Shown here in pieces: positions 6,353 through 14,307 of a stretch of 15,460 bases of DNA. The DNA is from DYIU01 sp038326775 (lineage in GTDB: Bacteria; Actinomycetota; Geothermincolia; Fen-727; Anoxymicrobiaceae), in NCBI GenBank assembly GCA_038326775.1, contig JBBQKJ010000066.1, positions 1 through 15,460 of the forward strand, read 5' to 3'. The position numbers and the translations under genes were made by a program. Position 1 is the first letter of the stretch; every line of letters begins with the position of its first letter. The notes below the pieces were generated by a model. The model was not told the DNA's origin. It made no database searches and saw nothing but the letters and a program-made list of their open reading frames with translations.

Positions 6353-7192
6353 ATGCAAAGCAGCACGTTTGAGCTCCAGAACAAGGCGGTTGACATCAGA
6401 AAGAAGATCATCGAACTCAGCGCGACGGCGGGCGGCGGCCACCTCGGCGGCTCGCTCTCCATGGTGGAGGTCCTGGTGGCCCTCTACTATCGCGTGATGA
6501 AGTACGACCCCGGGAACCCGGGCTGGCCCGAGCGCGACAGGTTCGTCATGAGCAAGGGCCACGGCGCCCTGGGCCTCTGCCCGGTGCTGGCCGATGTCGG
6601 CTACTATCCCGAGGAGCTGATGTGCGACTTCAACGACCTGGACAGCCCCTTCGGGATGCACCCCGACATGAACAAGATCCCCGGGATAGAGATGTCCACG
6701 GGCTCGCTGGGGCACGGGCTCTCGATATCCGTCGGCGTGGCATTGTCAGGGAAGCTGGACAGGGCCGACTGGCGCGTGTTCTGCCTGATGGGCGACGGCG
6801 AGTGTGACGAGGGCATGGTATGGGAAGCGGCGATGTCGGCGAGCCATTTCAAGCTCGGCAACCTGAGTGCCATCGTCGACAGGAACGGCTACTCCCTGGA
6901 TGGGCCGACCGAGGAGATAATGGCGCTCGAGCCGTTCGCCGAGAAGTGGCGCGCGTTCGGCTGGAACTGCCACGAGGTCGACGGGCACGACATCGAACAA
7001 CTGCTGGACGCGTTCGACAAAGTGCCCGACGCGCGCGCCGACAAGCCGACGTGCATAATCTCCAACACCACCAAGGGCAAGGGGGTGTCGTTCATGGAGG
7101 GAGCCAATGAATGGCACTACGGCGGATGCGACGACGAGCTGACCGCGCAGGCGTTGGTAGAGATTGAAGCCTGCCGGCCGGAGAGGGGGTGA
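6353..7192 (+). CDS. Split transketolase, N-terminal (TPP-binding) subunit
   Basis: This is the thiamine-diphosphate pyrophosphate-binding half of a two-subunit transketolase, 279 residues and of normal length for this type. It carries His30 in GGGHLGGS and His70 in SKGHG, both active-site positions. The TPP/Mg motif begins with GDG (147-149) and ends with Asn178 in IVDRNGYSLDG. The enzyme would move a two-carbon ketol unit between sugar phosphates, together with the next gene's product. GAGGGG 9 nt before the ATG overlaps the end of the dehydrogenase gene, so translation is probably coupled. In many bacteria such split enzymes serve specialised sugar pathways rather than the housekeeping pentose phosphate cycle. 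Which applies here is unknown. Confidence 0.93.
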   Translation: MQSSTFELQNKAVDIRKKIIELSATAGGGHLGGSLSMVEVLVALYYRVMKYDPGNPGWPERDRFVMSKGHGALGLCPVLADVGYYPEELMCDFNDLDSPFGMHPDMNKIPGIEMSTGSLGHGLSISVGVALSGKLDRADWRVFCLMGDGECDEGMVWEAAMSASHFKLGNLSAIVDRNGYSLDGPTEEIMALEPFAEKWRAFGWNCHEVDGHDIEQLLDAFDKVPDARADKPTCIISNTTKGKGVSFMEGANEWHYGGCDDELTAQALVEIEACRPERG

Positions 7193-7198
7193 TGGGTC

Positions 7199-8161
7199 AT
7201 GCCGAAAGGATTTACCTGGACCACGCTGGACGTCGACAAGTTCTCGACGCGCGAGATGTACGGCAAGATCCTCGCCGAGCTGAGCCCCACCGACGAGCGG
7301 ATAGTCGTGCTGACCTCGGACCTCATGATGAGCAACAAGACGGGCGACTTCGCCAGGGTGTGCCCCGAGCGGTTCTTCAACTTCGGTATCGCCGAGCAGA
7401 ACATGATGGCAGCCGCGGCCGGCTTCGCGGTGAGCGGAAAGATACCGTTCGCCTCCACGATGGCGGTTTTCGCCTCGCTCCGGTGCGCGGAGCAGATGCG
7501 CACGGACATAGCCTACCCCAACCTCAACGTGCGGATAATATCCACCCACTCCGGGCTCTCGATGGGCAACGGCGGAACGACCCACCACTCGACAGAGGAC
7601 ATAGCGGTCACCCGGAGCATGGCCAACATGACCGTCATCGTGCCCGCGGACGCGAATTGCTGCGCGAAGGCCGTTGTGGAATCGCTCGATTACCAGGGCC
7701 CGATCTACATGAGGCTTGGCAGAGGGGCCGAGCCCATCGTATACAAGGGCGAGTTCGATTTCAAAATAGGAAGAGCCAACACCGTGCGCGAGGGCGACGA
7801 CATCTCCGTGATCGCCTGCGGAATATGCGTGATGGCGGCCATCAAGGCATCGCGCAAATTCGAGAAAGAGGGCATCGGCGTCAGGGTGATCGACATGCAC
7901 ACCGTCAAGCCACTCGATACCGGGGTCATAGTCAAAGCCGCGAAAGAGACGGGCAGGATCATCGCCGTGGAGGAACATAATATCATCGGCGGCCTCGGAA
8001 GCGCGGTTGGGGAGACGATCGCCGAGGCAGGGGTCGGGGTCAAGTTCAGGCGCCTGGGCATTCCCGACATATACTCGGCCATCGGCCAACCCGATGACCT
8101 GTACGAGCGCTACGGGCTGGACGCCAACGGGATCTACAATTCGATAAAGGAATTCGTATAG
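7199..8161 (+). CDS. Split transketolase, C-terminal (pyrimidine-binding) subunit
   Basis: This 320-residue partner provides the TPP pyrimidine-binding domain and the C-terminal transketolase domain. Glu66 in FNFGIAEQNMM is the catalytic glutamate that activates the cofactor. GLSMGNGGTTHHSTEDIA is the conserved substrate-side loop. The later GGLGSAVGETIAE segment and the DLYERYGLD tail are typical of this family. It starts 6 bp after the N-terminal subunit stop, with GAGAGGGGG in the end of that gene serving as ribosome binding site. A 1-deoxyxylulose-5-phosphate synthase reading is unlikely, because that enzyme is normally one longer chain and the split-transketolase pattern fits throughout. 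Confidence 0.93.
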   Translation: MPKGFTWTTLDVDKFSTREMYGKILAELSPTDERIVVLTSDLMMSNKTGDFARVCPERFFNFGIAEQNMMAAAAGFAVSGKIPFASTMAVFASLRCAEQMRTDIAYPNLNVRIISTHSGLSMGNGGTTHHSTEDIAVTRSMANMTVIVPADANCCAKAVVESLDYQGPIYMRLGRGAEPIVYKGEFDFKIGRANTVREGDDISVIACGICVMAAIKASRKFEKEGIGVRVIDMHTVKPLDTGVIVKAAKETGRIIAVEEHNIIGGLGSAVGETIAEAGVGVKFRRLGIPDIYSAIGQPDDLYERYGLDANGIYNSIKEFV

Positions 8162-8186
8162 GAGCATCGAGACAAGGGAGGTAGAT

Positions 8187-8510
8187 ATGTCGGAGCTCGA
8201 AGGAGTCCTGCGCGAGTTGCTGGAGACTGCCAATAACGACGCCGACAGGCAGGAGAAGCTGGGCAAGTGCATGGGGCAGACCATCCAGCTCAAGGTCACC
8301 GACGGCGACGACATGGTAATCGTCGCCAACCAGGGCAAGCTCTCCCTGGATATGGGCGTGGTCGAAGAACCCACCGCCACGGTCCTCGGGGAGGAGCAGA
8401 ATTTCGTCGACCTCTTCAACCAGGAGCTGGACCCGATGGGAGCCGTCATGAGCGGCAAGCTGGTGCTCAAGGGAGATGTAGAGCCGTTCATGGAACTGGA
8501 GCTCTTCTAG
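8187..8510 (+). CDS. SCP2 sterol-binding-domain protein
   Basis: This 107-residue protein consists of one SCP2-like domain, a fold that holds lipids or acyl chains in a hydrophobic tunnel. The pattern matches in order: GKCMGQTIQLKVTDGDD, a short turn (ANQGKLSL), EEPTATVLGEEQNFVDLFN, and the closing signature DPMGAVMSGKLVLKGD (about 82-97). There is no export signal, so it is cytoplasmic. AAGGGAGG (8174-8181) is 5 nt before the ATG, and the gene lies 25 bp after the transketolase subunit, so it is probably the last gene of the operon. Its pairing with transketolase is unexpected. It could bind a hydrophobic substrate of the dehydrogenase or protect an acylated intermediate, which is inference. 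Confidence 0.85.
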   Translation: MSELEGVLRELLETANNDADRQEKLGKCMGQTIQLKVTDGDDMVIVANQGKLSLDMGVVEEPTATVLGEEQNFVDLFNQELDPMGAVMSGKLVLKGDVEPFMELELF

Positions 8511-8516
8511 CCCGTA

Positions 8517-8540
8517 CGCCGCGGTGGCCGAGCCGCGGCG
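8517..8540. terminator. Hairpin between convergent genes
   Basis: CGCCGCGG (8517-8524) and CCGCGGCG (8533-8540) form a perfect 8-bp GC stem with an 8-nt loop. It occupies the 41-bp gap between the SCP2 gene and the convergent CoA-binding protein gene, so it could end transcripts from both sides. It has no T run. Confidence 0.5.
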
Positions 8541-8551
8541 CGCAGGCGGGC

Positions 8552-10036
8552 TCAGTGCCCGCGGCCGCCGGTCCGAAGAAGATGATCGGCGTACCGGGCC
8601 ATGGCGCTGACGGCGGCGCAGGCGGACTCGACTTCCCTGTAGACCACCGGTGAGTCCTGGATGGCCTCGTCGTCACCGCCCAGCTTGCCGTCCTGCAGGT
8701 TGGCGACCAGGTACAGGGGAACGCCCAGCTCCTCGGCCAGGCCGTTGAGCTCCATCACGTGCGGGCGGACCTGCTTCATGGCGCCGTCCCAGAACGCGCC
8801 AATGTCGATGCCGGGGCCTCCGAACTCCTTGATATTGGGCCCCTTCTGGCGCTGTGACTCGACAAAGATGAGCATTACCGAATCGACCTCGCCGCTCCTC
8901 ATGACCGTCTCGACGACCGGCTTGATAACCGAGAGGTCGAGCCCCGCCACGAGGTCGATGGGGTTACCCGGCACGAAGTAAGCGGGCAGGAACTCCCGGA
9001 CCTTGTCGAGCGTTTTTCCGGACAGCGGCGCGACCTGGAGGCCGTACTGGGAGCACGCGTCGGCGGCGATAACGCCGAGCCCTCCGCCACCGGTCACGAT
9101 CCCCACCCTCTTGCCGCGCGGGAGGGGCCTCCTGACGAAAGAAGAGGCGGTTATGCCCGCTTCGCGGATGGTGCGGGCGAGGGTGACGCCGGCCTGCCTG
9201 CAGGCGGATTCGAACATCCGGTCCGAGACCGCCATTGCCCCGGTGTGCGAACTTGCCGCTAGCACACCCGAGCTCGTCCGGCCTCCCTTCAACAGGACGA
9301 CCGGTTTCTTCCCGGTGGCGGCGCGCGCGCTGGCGAGGAAGCGGCGGCCGTCCTCCACTCCCTCCATGTACGAGACGACGACGTCCGTGTCCGGGTCGTC
9401 CGCGAAATAAGCGAGGTAGTCCCCGGTCTTCAACTGGGCCTCGTTGCCGCTGGAAACCGCCTTTGAGACCCCGAAGCCCGAATCGAGCACGTGGCCGATG
9501 AGCATGTTCAGGATATTGCCGCTCTGGGCGATGAAGCTCAAGCGCCCGGGCCTCGGGTAGAAGATGGGCATCCAGGAGTAGAACCGTGCCTCCGGGCAGC
9601 AGACCCCCTGCCCGTTCGGCCCGGCGAGCGTTATGCCGGCTGCCCCGGCTTTCCGCACCATCTCGGCCTCGAGCAGGGCGCCCTCGTCACCCAGCTCCTT
9701 GAAGCCGGCGGTTATGACAAGCGCCGCCTTCACGCCCTTGGCGGCGCAGTCGTCGAGCGCGCTGATGACCTGGCTCGCGGGGACCGTGAATATAGCCAGG
9801 TCAACCTCCCCGGGCACGTCCCGTACGGATGGATAGCACTTGATGCCCATGACTGTCTCTTTGCCAGGGTTGACCGGGTAAATCGTACCCTCATAGCCTC
9901 CCGATATGAGGTTGTTGAATATCACGAAACCCCACTTGACCTTGCCCTCGGTCGCGCCCACGAAGGCTATCGAACGTGGCTTGAAGAGGTAGTCCAGGTT
10001 CTTAGTGCTTCCCGGCCCTGCTGAATCTTTCATCAT
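8552..10036 (-). CDS. ADP-forming acyl-CoA synthetase, alpha-type CoA-binding protein
   Basis: This 494-residue protein matches the alpha part of ADP-forming acetyl/acyl-CoA synthetases. Those enzymes interconvert acyl-CoA plus ADP and phosphate with acid, CoA and ATP through a phosphohistidine. The order is a CoA-binding Rossmann domain (PRSIAFVGATEGKVKWG, about 20-36; IYPVNPG, about 52-58), then AGPNGQGV, then IAQSGNILNMLIGHVLDSGFG, then SSHTGAMAVSD with the expected phosphohistidine at His264, then the second ligase domain (GIVTGGGGLGV, PGNPIDLVAG). The ATP-grasp (beta) domain needed for ATP formation is absent and no beta-subunit gene is adjacent. It may pair with a remote subunit or have another CoA-related role. 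The first of two ATGs (10036) is favoured by GGAG 6 nt upstream. Confidence 0.88.
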   Translation of the reverse strand: MMKDSAGPGSTKNLDYLFKPRSIAFVGATEGKVKWGFVIFNNLISGGYEGTIYPVNPGKETVMGIKCYPSVRDVPGEVDLAIFTVPASQVISALDDCAAKGVKAALVITAGFKELGDEGALLEAEMVRKAGAAGITLAGPNGQGVCCPEARFYSWMPIFYPRPGRLSFIAQSGNILNMLIGHVLDSGFGVSKAVSSGNEAQLKTGDYLAYFADDPDTDVVVSYMEGVEDGRRFLASARAATGKKPVVLLKGGRTSSGVLAASSHTGAMAVSDRMFESACRQAGVTLARTIREAGITASSFVRRPLPRGKRVGIVTGGGGLGVIAADACSQYGLQVAPLSGKTLDKVREFLPAYFVPGNPIDLVAGLDLSVIKPVVETVMRSGEVDSVMLIFVESQRQKGPNIKEFGGPGIDIGAFWDGAMKQVRPHVMELNGLAEELGVPLYLVANLQDGKLGGDDEAIQDSPVVYREVESACAAVSAMARYADHLLRTGGRGH

Positions 10037-10110
10037 TTGTTACTCCACTGCGCTGTCGTTGTTTGCCTCCAGACATAGCACAAGCCGGATGGAGGTCACC
10101 GGCCAGTATG

Positions 10111-10116
10111 ATTATA
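10111..10116 (-). promoter_or_regulatory. Candidate -10 box for the CoA-binding protein gene
   Basis: A perfect TATAAT lies on the minus strand at 10116-10111, about 75 bp upstream of the ATG, in a locally AT-rich patch within GC-rich DNA. The -35 region is poor. A start near 10104 would leave a leader of about 68 nt. Confidence 0.45.
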
Positions 10117-10147
10117 CAACTTATCAGGTGGCTGGCACTGACGCGAC

Positions 10148-10177
10148 TCCGCGAAGCGCTCACTCCGCTGAGGCGGA
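10148..10177. repeat. Imperfect inverted repeat in the divergent region
   Basis: TCCGC (10148-10152) pairs with GCGGA (10173-10177), and inside it AGCG (10155-10158) pairs with CGCT (10166-10169) around a 7-nt loop, with small bulges between. It follows GGTGGCTGGCACTGAC (10127-10142), faintly like the GGTGCC palindrome at 3523-3535. It may be a palindromic intergenic element; chance is not excluded in such GC-rich DNA. Confidence 0.3.
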
Positions 10178-10395
10178 CCATCTCCTCGATCCGGGCGCGG
10201 CCGGGAAACGGCGCCCGTCCTGGAGCCGCGCCCTGCCCCGGGTGTAAAGAATCGAGCGCGCGCGCCGTCTTACAGGTGGCAGGAAAATAGGGCAGCCATC
10301 GTGCGGGCAATCACCCGGACGATTCTATGCCCGGGAGCGGGATTGTTCCGATACAGGAGTAAGGGAGTCGAAGCGACTAAACGGAGGCGGGAAGG

Positions 10396-13300
10396 ATGAG
10401 CTTCTTCAGACGAGGCCGCGGTAATCTTTTCGGGAAGCTCGCCACGTGGGCCGCCGTGGTGTTCGTGGTTGCGGGCCTCGCGGCTGTAACCGGTACGGCC
10501 ACGAGGTGCTCGGGGACCGGCGGTGGCCTGTCGGTGGCGCTGACGGTGAGGGAGACCGCCGGTGTGGCCAGGCAGTCGGAGCCCGTCACTTCGGGCGTGC
10601 CGGTGGCGCGGTCGCTGGACCTGAGGTCGACCGGTGGGTTGAGGCTCGTGGATTCGAGCGGAAGGGACGTGCCCGCTCAGTTCCAGGTGACCTCGCGATG
10701 GGGAGGGACTCCCGGCGACGCCTCGCGGCCTGTCCGCTGGGTCCTGGTCGACTTCCAGGCATCGGTCGGCGCGAACGGCACGGCCACCTACCGCCTCGAG
10801 GAAGGCGGCGCGGGTGACGCCGCGGAAACGGGTTTGCGGGTAACGCGCAATGACGGCGAATACCTCGAAATAACCACGGGCGCCGCGCGTTTCGCCTTCG
10901 GCAAGCGCGGCTTCAAGCTCTTCGATTCCGTTTACGTCGGCGACCGCCGCCTCGTGACCCCCGGGAGCGCGTCGGGCATCGTCGCGACAGATACGTCGGG
11001 GCGGGTCTTCCAGTCCGCGACGGCGGCTCCATCGGAGGTCACGCTCGAGACCGACGGCACGATGAGGAAGACGGTCAGGGTCAGCGGCGGGCTGTCCGGC
11101 CCGGGAGGCAACCTCCTTCATTACACCGCGAGGATCTCGCTGTTCTCGGGGAGCACGGAGGCGCGAGTCGCGCTGACCTTCCCCAACAGGCGCGACCCGG
11201 TCGTCCAGGAGGCGCAGCCCCAGGTGTGGCACATCGGCAGCCCCCGCAGCGCCGTCTTCAGGGACCTGACCGCCAGGGTCGCCTGCGACGCCGGCACGGG
11301 CGCGACCCTGCGCCTGGGAAACGTGGCGGGAGGGCCGTTCGAGTCCGCCGGCGGTTCGCTCAAGGTCTACCAGGACTCGAGCGGCACCGGCAGCTGGGCC
11401 CGACACCGCGGCAACCATCCCAGGCCCCAGAGCTACGTCTCGTTCCGGGGCTACCGGGCCTACCGGAACGGCTCCCAGGTTGCCTCCGGCAACCAGGCGA
11501 GCCCGTGGCTCGACTACTCGGGGTCCTCGGGGGGCGTCCAGGTCGCCACCCGGGACTTCTGGCAGAACTTCCCCAAGGCGCTGCGCGGCGGGGGCGGCTC
11601 CATCGATGCCGCGCTGTTCCCGGACGAGTACGCGGGCGACTACTCCTTCAGGCCCCAGGAGCAGAAGACCCACGAGCTGCTCTACTTCTTCCACGCTCCC
11701 GGGGCGGGCCCGGCGGCCCTTTCCGCGCGGGCGGCCGCGCTGCAGGACCCGCTCTTCGCCGCGGCCGAGCCGGGCTACCACCTCTCCAGCGGCGCGCTGG
11801 GAAGGCTGAGCGGGCCGACCGGCGACCCGGCGTTCGCGGCCTACGAGGAGCTGAACAGGGCCACCCTGCAGGGCGACGGCGCGAACCTCTACAAAGCCAT
11901 TGAGGAGGCCGACTTTTACTCGTGGCAGGACTACGGCGAGGTGCCGATCGACTACGAGGACGGCGGCACCGGCACGCTCAACCAGAAGTACAACTTCGAC
12001 CTCGGGATGATGCTGCAGTTCGCGCGCACCGGTGACCCCAGGTGGTTCCGCCTGGCCGAAGCCGCCGGCAAGCACATCGCGGACCTCGACGTGCTGCACT
12101 TCCAGGGCGAGGCGGACGCCTGGTGGGAGGGCGGTTTTTTCGGCCACAGCTATCACGACGAGGACAGCAACTCCAACCCCAACCGCAACGAGGGGGCCCC
12201 ACACCCCGACCTGGTCTTCGGCGCGCCGGGCCTCTTCCTGCTCTACAACATGACCGGCTACCGCCCCGGCTATGACGCCGCGATCGAGATAAGCAAGAAC
12301 ATACACTACCGTTTCGACAACACGTTCGGGCGCGGCAACGACGCGGGCTACGCCAACGCGTACGATTATGAGAACGGCTGCGAGGGCACGCGGCCGTTCG
12401 CGAACGGGCTCTGGGTGCTCGTCGAGGCGTTCCGGGCGACTGGCGACGCGAGCTACCTGGCCAGCGCGGAGTGGTTGATCTCAAACGCCCACAAGGCGAC
12501 CGACCTGTTCTTCACACAGCCCGTTCCCGGTGACCGGCGTTTTACCAAGCTCTTCGCCTGGGACCTGCTCGAGCTGTCGCTCGGTAAGTACCTCGACATG
12601 TGTGAGGAGGCGGGGCGCCGCGACGGCTCGGGGGCGCGGGACCTGCTGCTGGCGATGGCGCGCCAGGAGGCGAACGTGATTTGGAAGACCGACGAGCGAG
12701 GCAACAAGGGGGTGCCCTATGCCTGGATGCGAGACGGCACGCCTTGGGGCTGGGAGGACAGGGAGGTGGCCGTCAACGTCTCCAACTGGCACCTCCGTAC
12801 CGCGGACGCCCTCACCTACGCGGTCATCTACGGGGGAGACCAGCGGATGCTCGACAGGGCTAAGGAAGCTTTCAAGACGGGGTCGAACCCGGATATCGAA
12901 TACTACCGGCCGGGGTACACCGCCACCAAGGAGGCGACAAACAGCGCGAACTTCGGGCTGGTCTACATGTCAAAGGTGCATCCGCCCCAGGACGTGAAGC
13001 CTGCGAGCGAGCGGTTTCACGAATGGCTCTGTCTCGAGAACCCCAACGACCGTGCCGCGAGCGTCCGGCTCAACTACTACCTCGACGGGGGAGAGGAGAG
13101 CTCGCAGGTCGTCCAGGTCCCCGGCAGGAGCCGCAAAACGGTGTGCGTCAACGAGGCGGTCGGAGGAGGCCGTGACGTTGCGACGACCGTGAAAAGCGAC
13201 CGTCCCGTGGTAGCCGAGCGACCCATGTACTTCAACTATAACGGGACGCTGGCCGGAGGGCACTGCGCGGTGGGCGCCAGGGAGCCCGAAAAGGAGTGGT

Positions 13301-14286
13301 ACTTCGCCGAAGGATGCACGCGGCCCGGCTTCGAGCAGTGGCTAACCATCGAGAACCCCGGCGAGTCGGTGAGCCGGGTTACGCTGACCTACATGCTGGA
13401 GGGTGAGCCGCCACGCCGGCAGCAAATCAGCGCGCCCGCCGCGAGCAGGACCACGCTCAACGTCAACGACTTCCTGGGCCCGGGGCTCGACGTCTCGACC
13501 CGGGTGGTCGCGTCCTCTCCCGTCGTGGTGGAAAGACCGATGTATTTCACTTACCGTCACGGGATCCGCGGCGGTGACAACGCGCTCGGGGCGACGGCGC
13601 CGTCGAAGACGTGGTACTTCGCCGAGGGCACCACCAGGTCGAACCCTCAAGAGGGCTTCTTCGAGGAATGGCTCTGTCTTCAGAACCCCGGCGGCGCCCG
13701 GGCGCACGCTCACACAGTTTACATGCTCGACTCGGGAGAACAGATCGTGAAGGACTACGTGGTCGAGCCGAGGAGCCGCCTCACGGTTGACGTCAACCTG
13801 GCGGTGGGCCCCGGCCGCGACGTGAGCGCCAGGATCGACTTCGACGCCCCCCTCGTCGTCGAGCGCCCGCTCTATTTCTCGCTCGGCGGGGCGCTCGACG
13901 GCGGACATGACGCGTTGGGAGCGGCAAGCCCGGGGAAGGAGTGGCACTTCGCCGAGGGGTGCACCCGGGACGGGTTTCAGACATGGCTGTGCCTGGCGAA
14001 CCCGCAGGAGCGCCAGGTAAAGGTGCGAGTTGATTACTTTCTAACCGGTGGCGAATCCGTCTCGCGAGAGCTGCTGCTCGGGCCGCGCAGCCGCTCGACG
14101 ATCGACGTCAACCTGGCTGTGGGCCCCGGCCGGGACGTGAGCGTGCGCCTCACCGCGGAGGCTTCCATCGTGGCCGAGAGGCCGGTCTACTTCAACTACG
14201 GCGGCGTCTGGGCCGGAGGCCATGACGTGATGGGCGCGAAGAGCCCCGGGACGAAATGGCACTTCGCCGAGGGCTGTACTCGCTGA
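10396..14286 (+). CDS. Large secreted protein: rhamnogalacturonan-exolyase (PcRGLX/YetA)-like enzyme with four C-terminal repeats
   Basis: This 1296-residue exported protein begins with an arginine-rich n-region and a hydrophobic signal or signal-anchor (about 14-35). Residues about 45-470 are beta-rich (e.g. SGVPVARSLDL, VRWVLVDFQA, YLEITTGAARFAFGKRGF). This order of barrel and sandwich recalls the N-terminal domains of PcRGLX/YetA-like proteins. Residues about 480-860 are helical and fit an alpha/alpha toroid, with conserved-looking clusters SWQDYGEVPIDYEDG (from Ser509) and GHSYHDEDSN (583-592), candidates for the active site. Four ~105-residue repeats follow from Phe874. The likely role is extracellular breakdown of a polysaccharide, with the repeats as surface-binding or spacer modules. 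Family assignment rests on recalled architecture, so the exact activity is uncertain. GGAGG lies 8 nt before the ATG. Confidence 0.72.
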   Translation: MSFFRRGRGNLFGKLATWAAVVFVVAGLAAVTGTATRCSGTGGGLSVALTVRETAGVARQSEPVTSGVPVARSLDLRSTGGLRLVDSSGRDVPAQFQVTSRWGGTPGDASRPVRWVLVDFQASVGANGTATYRLEEGGAGDAAETGLRVTRNDGEYLEITTGAARFAFGKRGFKLFDSVYVGDRRLVTPGSASGIVATDTSGRVFQSATAAPSEVTLETDGTMRKTVRVSGGLSGPGGNLLHYTARISLFSGSTEARVALTFPNRRDPVVQEAQPQVWHIGSPRSAVFRDLTARVACDAGTGATLRLGNVAGGPFESAGGSLKVYQDSSGTGSWARHRGNHPRPQSYVSFRGYRAYRNGSQVASGNQASPWLDYSGSSGGVQVATRDFWQNFPKALRGGGGSIDAALFPDEYAGDYSFRPQEQKTHELLYFFHAPGAGPAALSARAAALQDPLFAAAEPGYHLSSGALGRLSGPTGDPAFAAYEELNRATLQGDGANLYKAIEEADFYSWQDYGEVPIDYEDGGTGTLNQKYNFDLGMMLQFARTGDPRWFRLAEAAGKHIADLDVLHFQGEADAWWEGGFFGHSYHDEDSNSNPNRNEGAPHPDLVFGAPGLFLLYNMTGYRPGYDAAIEISKNIHYRFDNTFGRGNDAGYANAYDYENGCEGTRPFANGLWVLVEAFRATGDASYLASAEWLISNAHKATDLFFTQPVPGDRRFTKLFAWDLLELSLGKYLDMCEEAGRRDGSGARDLLLAMARQEANVIWKTDERGNKGVPYAWMRDGTPWGWEDREVAVNVSNWHLRTADALTYAVIYGGDQRMLDRAKEAFKTGSNPDIEYYRPGYTATKEATNSANFGLVYMSKVHPPQDVKPASERFHEWLCLENPNDRAASVRLNYYLDGGEESSQVVQVPGRSRKTVCVNEAVGGGRDVATTVKSDRPVVAERPMYFNYNGTLAGGHCAVGAREPEKEWYFAEGCTRPGFEQWLTIENPGESVSRVTLTYMLEGEPPRRQQISAPAASRTTLNVNDFLGPGLDVSTRVVASSPVVVERPMYFTYRHGIRGGDNALGATAPSKTWYFAEGTTRSNPQEGFFEEWLCLQNPGGARAHAHTVYMLDSGEQIVKDYVVEPRSRLTVDVNLAVGPGRDVSARIDFDAPLVVERPLYFSLGGALDGGHDALGAASPGKEWHFAEGCTRDGFQTWLCLANPQERQVKVRVDYFLTGGESVSRELLLGPRSRSTIDVNLAVGPGRDVSVRLTAEASIVAERPVYFNYGGVWAGGHDVMGAKSPGTKWHFAEGCTR
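13015..14283 (+). repeat. Four tandem ~105-codon protein repeats
   Basis: Units begin at Phe874, Phe979, Phe1089 and Phe1194 (bases 13015, 13330, 13660, 13975) and are 105, 110, 105 and 103 codons long. Each reads F-x-x-W-L-x-[IL]-x-NP, a beta segment with Y-x-L-x-G, a basic R-x-T-x-x-VN, G-x-G-x-DVS-type turn, [VI]-x-ERPxYF, GG[HD], GA, and ends W[YH]FAEG[CT]TR. Unit 2 has a 5-residue insertion before unit 3. Units 3 and 4 share near-identical DNA exactly 315 bp apart, from 13789 and from 14104. This points to recent duplication or gene conversion. Confidence 0.88.
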
Positions 14287-14307
14287 TGCAATCGCGTGTC
14301 GCGCCGT

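Larger units (their letters stand above)
10037..10395. other. Divergent intergenic region of about 360 bp
   Basis: This region separates the minus-strand CoA-binding protein gene from the plus-strand secreted protein gene, and I see no gene in it. It holds the minus-strand ribosome binding site and a TATAAT box, an imperfect hairpin at 10148-10177, a small hairpin AGTCG-AAG-CGACT (10366-10378), and the ribosome binding site GGAGG (10383-10387) of the downstream gene. No plus-strand promoter with two good hexamers is evident. Confidence 0.5.

Noticed and set aside
5225..6715. A 496-codon minus-strand frame opposite the dehydrogenase gene
   Set aside because: It is the complementary shadow of the dehydrogenase and the transketolase start, with no domain and no fitting ribosome binding site.
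6746..8491. A 581-codon minus-strand frame opposite the transketolase and SCP2 genes
   Set aside because: The plus-strand genes have clear family motifs and ribosome binding sites. The antisense frame reads as His/Asp/Val/Gly-rich shadow sequence and spans several real genes.
10002..10310. A 102-codon minus-strand frame spanning the divergent gap
   Set aside because: It overlaps the start of the CoA-binding protein in another frame and encodes basic, proline-rich, unrecognisable sequence; the gap is better read as regulatory DNA.
10270..12306. A 678-codon open frame on the minus strand opposite the large secreted protein
   Set aside because: It is a mirror frame caused by high GC content and codon bias. 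The translation is low-complexity (Arg, Gly, Pro, Val rich), has no recognisable domain, and overlaps entirely with a plus-strand gene that has a signal peptide, repeats and a ribosome binding site.
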